NCBI GenBank assembly: GCA_964481475.1
Contig: CAYZTG010000037.1
Span: 1-5,994 of the forward strand
Reading direction: 5' to 3'
From: DUQU01 sp964481475
GTDB taxonomy: Bacteria; Bacillota_I; Bacilli_A; Acholeplasmatales; UBA5453
Length of the DNA stretch: 5,994 nt
Shown: positions 4,882 to 5,994 of the stretch, in pieces
Layout of the letters: the number at the start of each line of letters is the position of its first letter
Position numbering within the stretch: position 1 is the stretch's first letter
Notes under the pieces: generated by a model
What the model was told of the DNA's origin: nothing
Databases searched by the model: none
What the model saw: only the letters and a program-made list of their open reading frames with translations
Program-made: the position numbers and the translations under genes

Positions 4882-5894
4882 AAGTAATGATAATTGGCGG
4901 AACTGGCTTATTAGGTTTTGAAACTGCAAAACTACTTGCTAAAGATAATCATGAGATTATCTCTTTTGCTTTGCCACCAAAACCAACACATCTACAGATT
5001 CCACCAGAAATGGAATTAGTATTTCAAAATTATTTAAACCTTACAGATGATGAGTTACTAAATTATATGAAAGGATGCGAAGGTTTAGTTTTTGCAGCTG
5101 GAATTGATGAAAGAGTTGAAGGACCAGCTCCAATTTATGATCTTTACTATAAATATAATATTGAACCATTAAAAAGATTATTACCACTAGCAAAGCTAGT
5201 TGGTATTAGTAATGTTGTTATATATGGATCGTATTTTTCTTACTTTAATAAAATATGGCCTAAATTAGAATTAACTAAGCATCATCCTTATATTAAATCA
5301 AGAGTTGAACAAGAAAAATTAGCTCTTTCTTTTGTTTGTGATAATTTTAATGTCTCAGTAATTGAAATACCTTATGTATTTGGTATCCAACCAGGAAGAG
5401 AACCGGTTTGGACCATTTTAATTAGTGAAATATTAAAAATGAAAAACAAAACTTACTGGACTAAAGGCGGAACTGCTATGGTAACGGCTCGTCAAGTTGC
5501 TGAGGCAACTAGAGGAGCGCTAATTAGTAGTAAAGGTGCAAAAACTTATCCATTAGGTTATTTTAATATGACATGGAAAGAAATGTTAGAAACTTTTCAT
5601 AAATACTTAGGACTTGAAAATAGAAAGATTGTAACTGTTCCTAATTTTTTATATAAACTATTTGCTAGAAGAATCATGAAAAAAAATCAAAAAAAAGGAA
5701 TCGAAATGGGTCTTAATTTAGCTAAGTTTGCTAACTTACAATCAAAAATGCAATTTATTGATAAAGATATTGCGGCTACTAAATTAGGGGTTACTGCTGA
5801 TGATATTGAACAGGCGATTAAGGAGTCAGTTTTACTGAGTAAAGAAGCCTTAAGCAAACCTAAAAACAAATTAACTAAAATGAATTATAAGTAA
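4878..5894 (+). CDS. NAD-dependent epimerase/dehydratase family (extended SDR-like) protein
   Basis: A soluble Rossmann-fold oxidoreductase or epimerase-like protein of 338 residues; the substrate is unknown. The N-terminus MKVMIIGGTGLLG holds the dinucleotide motif GxxGxxG (Gly7, Gly10, Gly13). VFAAGIDE (71-78) matches the strand after the cofactor site. VVIYGS (113-118) supplies the usual active-site Ser118. The expected YxxxK is Y138-IKS-R142, with Arg in place of Lys. YVFGIQPGREPVW (166-178) is the typical substrate-side loop. Residues 260 to the end are rich in lysine. The start ATG overlaps the troD stop as ATGA. The only GGAG upstream (4857-4860) is 17 nt away, so translation probably depends on coupling; ATG 4887 would remove part of the first strand and is less likely. 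It is probably co-transcribed with the importer. Nothing in the sequence explains the link to metal uptake. Confidence 0.85.
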   Translation: MKVMIIGGTGLLGFETAKLLAKDNHEIISFALPPKPTHLQIPPEMELVFQNYLNLTDDELLNYMKGCEGLVFAAGIDERVEGPAPIYDLYYKYNIEPLKRLLPLAKLVGISNVVIYGSYFSYFNKIWPKLELTKHHPYIKSRVEQEKLALSFVCDNFNVSVIEIPYVFGIQPGREPVWTILISEILKMKNKTYWTKGGTAMVTARQVAEATRGALISSKGAKTYPLGYFNMTWKEMLETFHKYLGLENRKIVTVPNFLYKLFARRIMKKNQKKGIEMGLNLAKFANLQSKMQFIDKDIAATKLGVTADDIEQAIKESVLLSKEALSKPKNKLTKMNYK

Positions 5895-5933
5895 AATAAA
5901 TTATAAAAAGAGCAAAATTATTAGTTACAAATT

Positions 5934-5963
5934 ACCAAACATCTAAAAAAAGTTTGGTTTTTT
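5934..5963 (+). terminator. Rho-independent terminator of the operon
   Basis: ACCAAAC (5934-5940) pairs with GTTTGGT (5952-5958) to give a 7-bp stem with an 11-nt A-rich loop, running directly into six T residues (5958-5963). It begins 40 nt after the SDR stop codon. On the opposite strand the stem is not followed by a T run, so it should act mainly on + strand transcripts. It ends the operon that begins near 895. Confidence 0.85.
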
Positions 5964-5984
5964 GATATTTATATCAATATTTTT
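5962..5984 (+). terminator. Second, weaker hairpin with T tract, possible backup terminator
   Basis: TTGATAT (5962-5968) and ATATCAA (5971-5977) are perfect inverted arms only 2 nt apart, so about 6 bp with a 4-nt loop can form, followed by TATTTTT (5978-5984). The stem is A/T-rich and shares bases with the T tract of the first terminator, so both could not be fully used at once. It could instead be a binding site for a gene to the right of the window. Confidence 0.4.
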
Positions 5985-5994
5985 GAGTTTACCG

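Noticed and set aside
5687..5869. 60-codon open frame on the minus strand in the 3' end of the SDR gene
   Set aside because: A shadow frame within a supported gene; it even starts inside the opposite-strand operon with no promoter of its own.
1..5994. CRISPR array, insertion sequence, tRNA or rRNA gene
   Set aside because: No regularly spaced direct repeats, transposase motifs, terminal inverted repeats or tRNA-like folds were seen; almost all bases are accounted for by housekeeping-type genes.

Overview
The window is AT-rich DNA from a low-G+C Gram-positive-type (monoderm) bacterium that uses the standard genetic code. All 14 tryptophans I count in the five complete genes are TGG. No frame contains an internal TGA, and one gene appears to end on TGA inside an ATGA stop/start overlap. 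This argues against Mycoplasma/Spiroplasma (TGA = Trp). It fits an Acholeplasma-, Haloplasma- or Izemoplasma-like lineage, or another very AT-rich Firmicute. The assignment is inferred from composition, codon use and gene style only.

Layout, all genes on the + strand. (1) 1-831: the 3' part of uvrB (nucleotide excision repair helicase), cut by the left edge. (2) 832-952: a 121-bp intergenic region with a good extended -10 promoter, a 21-bp dyad over the -10 and start site, and further GTTAT/ATAAC half-sites. No strong terminator for uvrB was found. (3) 953-4881: a complete four-gene TroABCD/MntABCD-type ABC importer for Mn2+/Zn2+ (possibly Fe2+): lipoprotein, ATPase and two permeases. The genes lie 18 nt apart, 4 nt apart, then overlap by 11 nt. 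(4) 4878-5894: an NAD(P)-binding SDR/epimerase-like protein, joined to the second permease gene by a 4-nt ATGA overlap. (5) 5895-5994: a rho-independent terminator followed by a second, weaker hairpin.

Working together: the lipoprotein captures divalent metal outside the cell using a His/His/His/Asp site like that of TroA. The two permeases form the channel and the ATPase drives import. The SDR is probably on the same transcript, but its role is unknown.

The most notable point is that both permeases end in a cytoplasmic tail that looks like a DtxR-type winged-helix domain. The TroD-like tail appears complete. The TroC-like tail seems to be a related copy lacking the recognition-helix segment and carrying an H-x3-C-x5-C cluster instead. 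No separate metalloregulator gene lies in the window. The permeases may therefore carry their own metal-sensing or regulatory parts, loosely comparable to the chlamydial YtgC-YtgR permease-repressor fusion. This is a hypothesis, not a demonstrated system.
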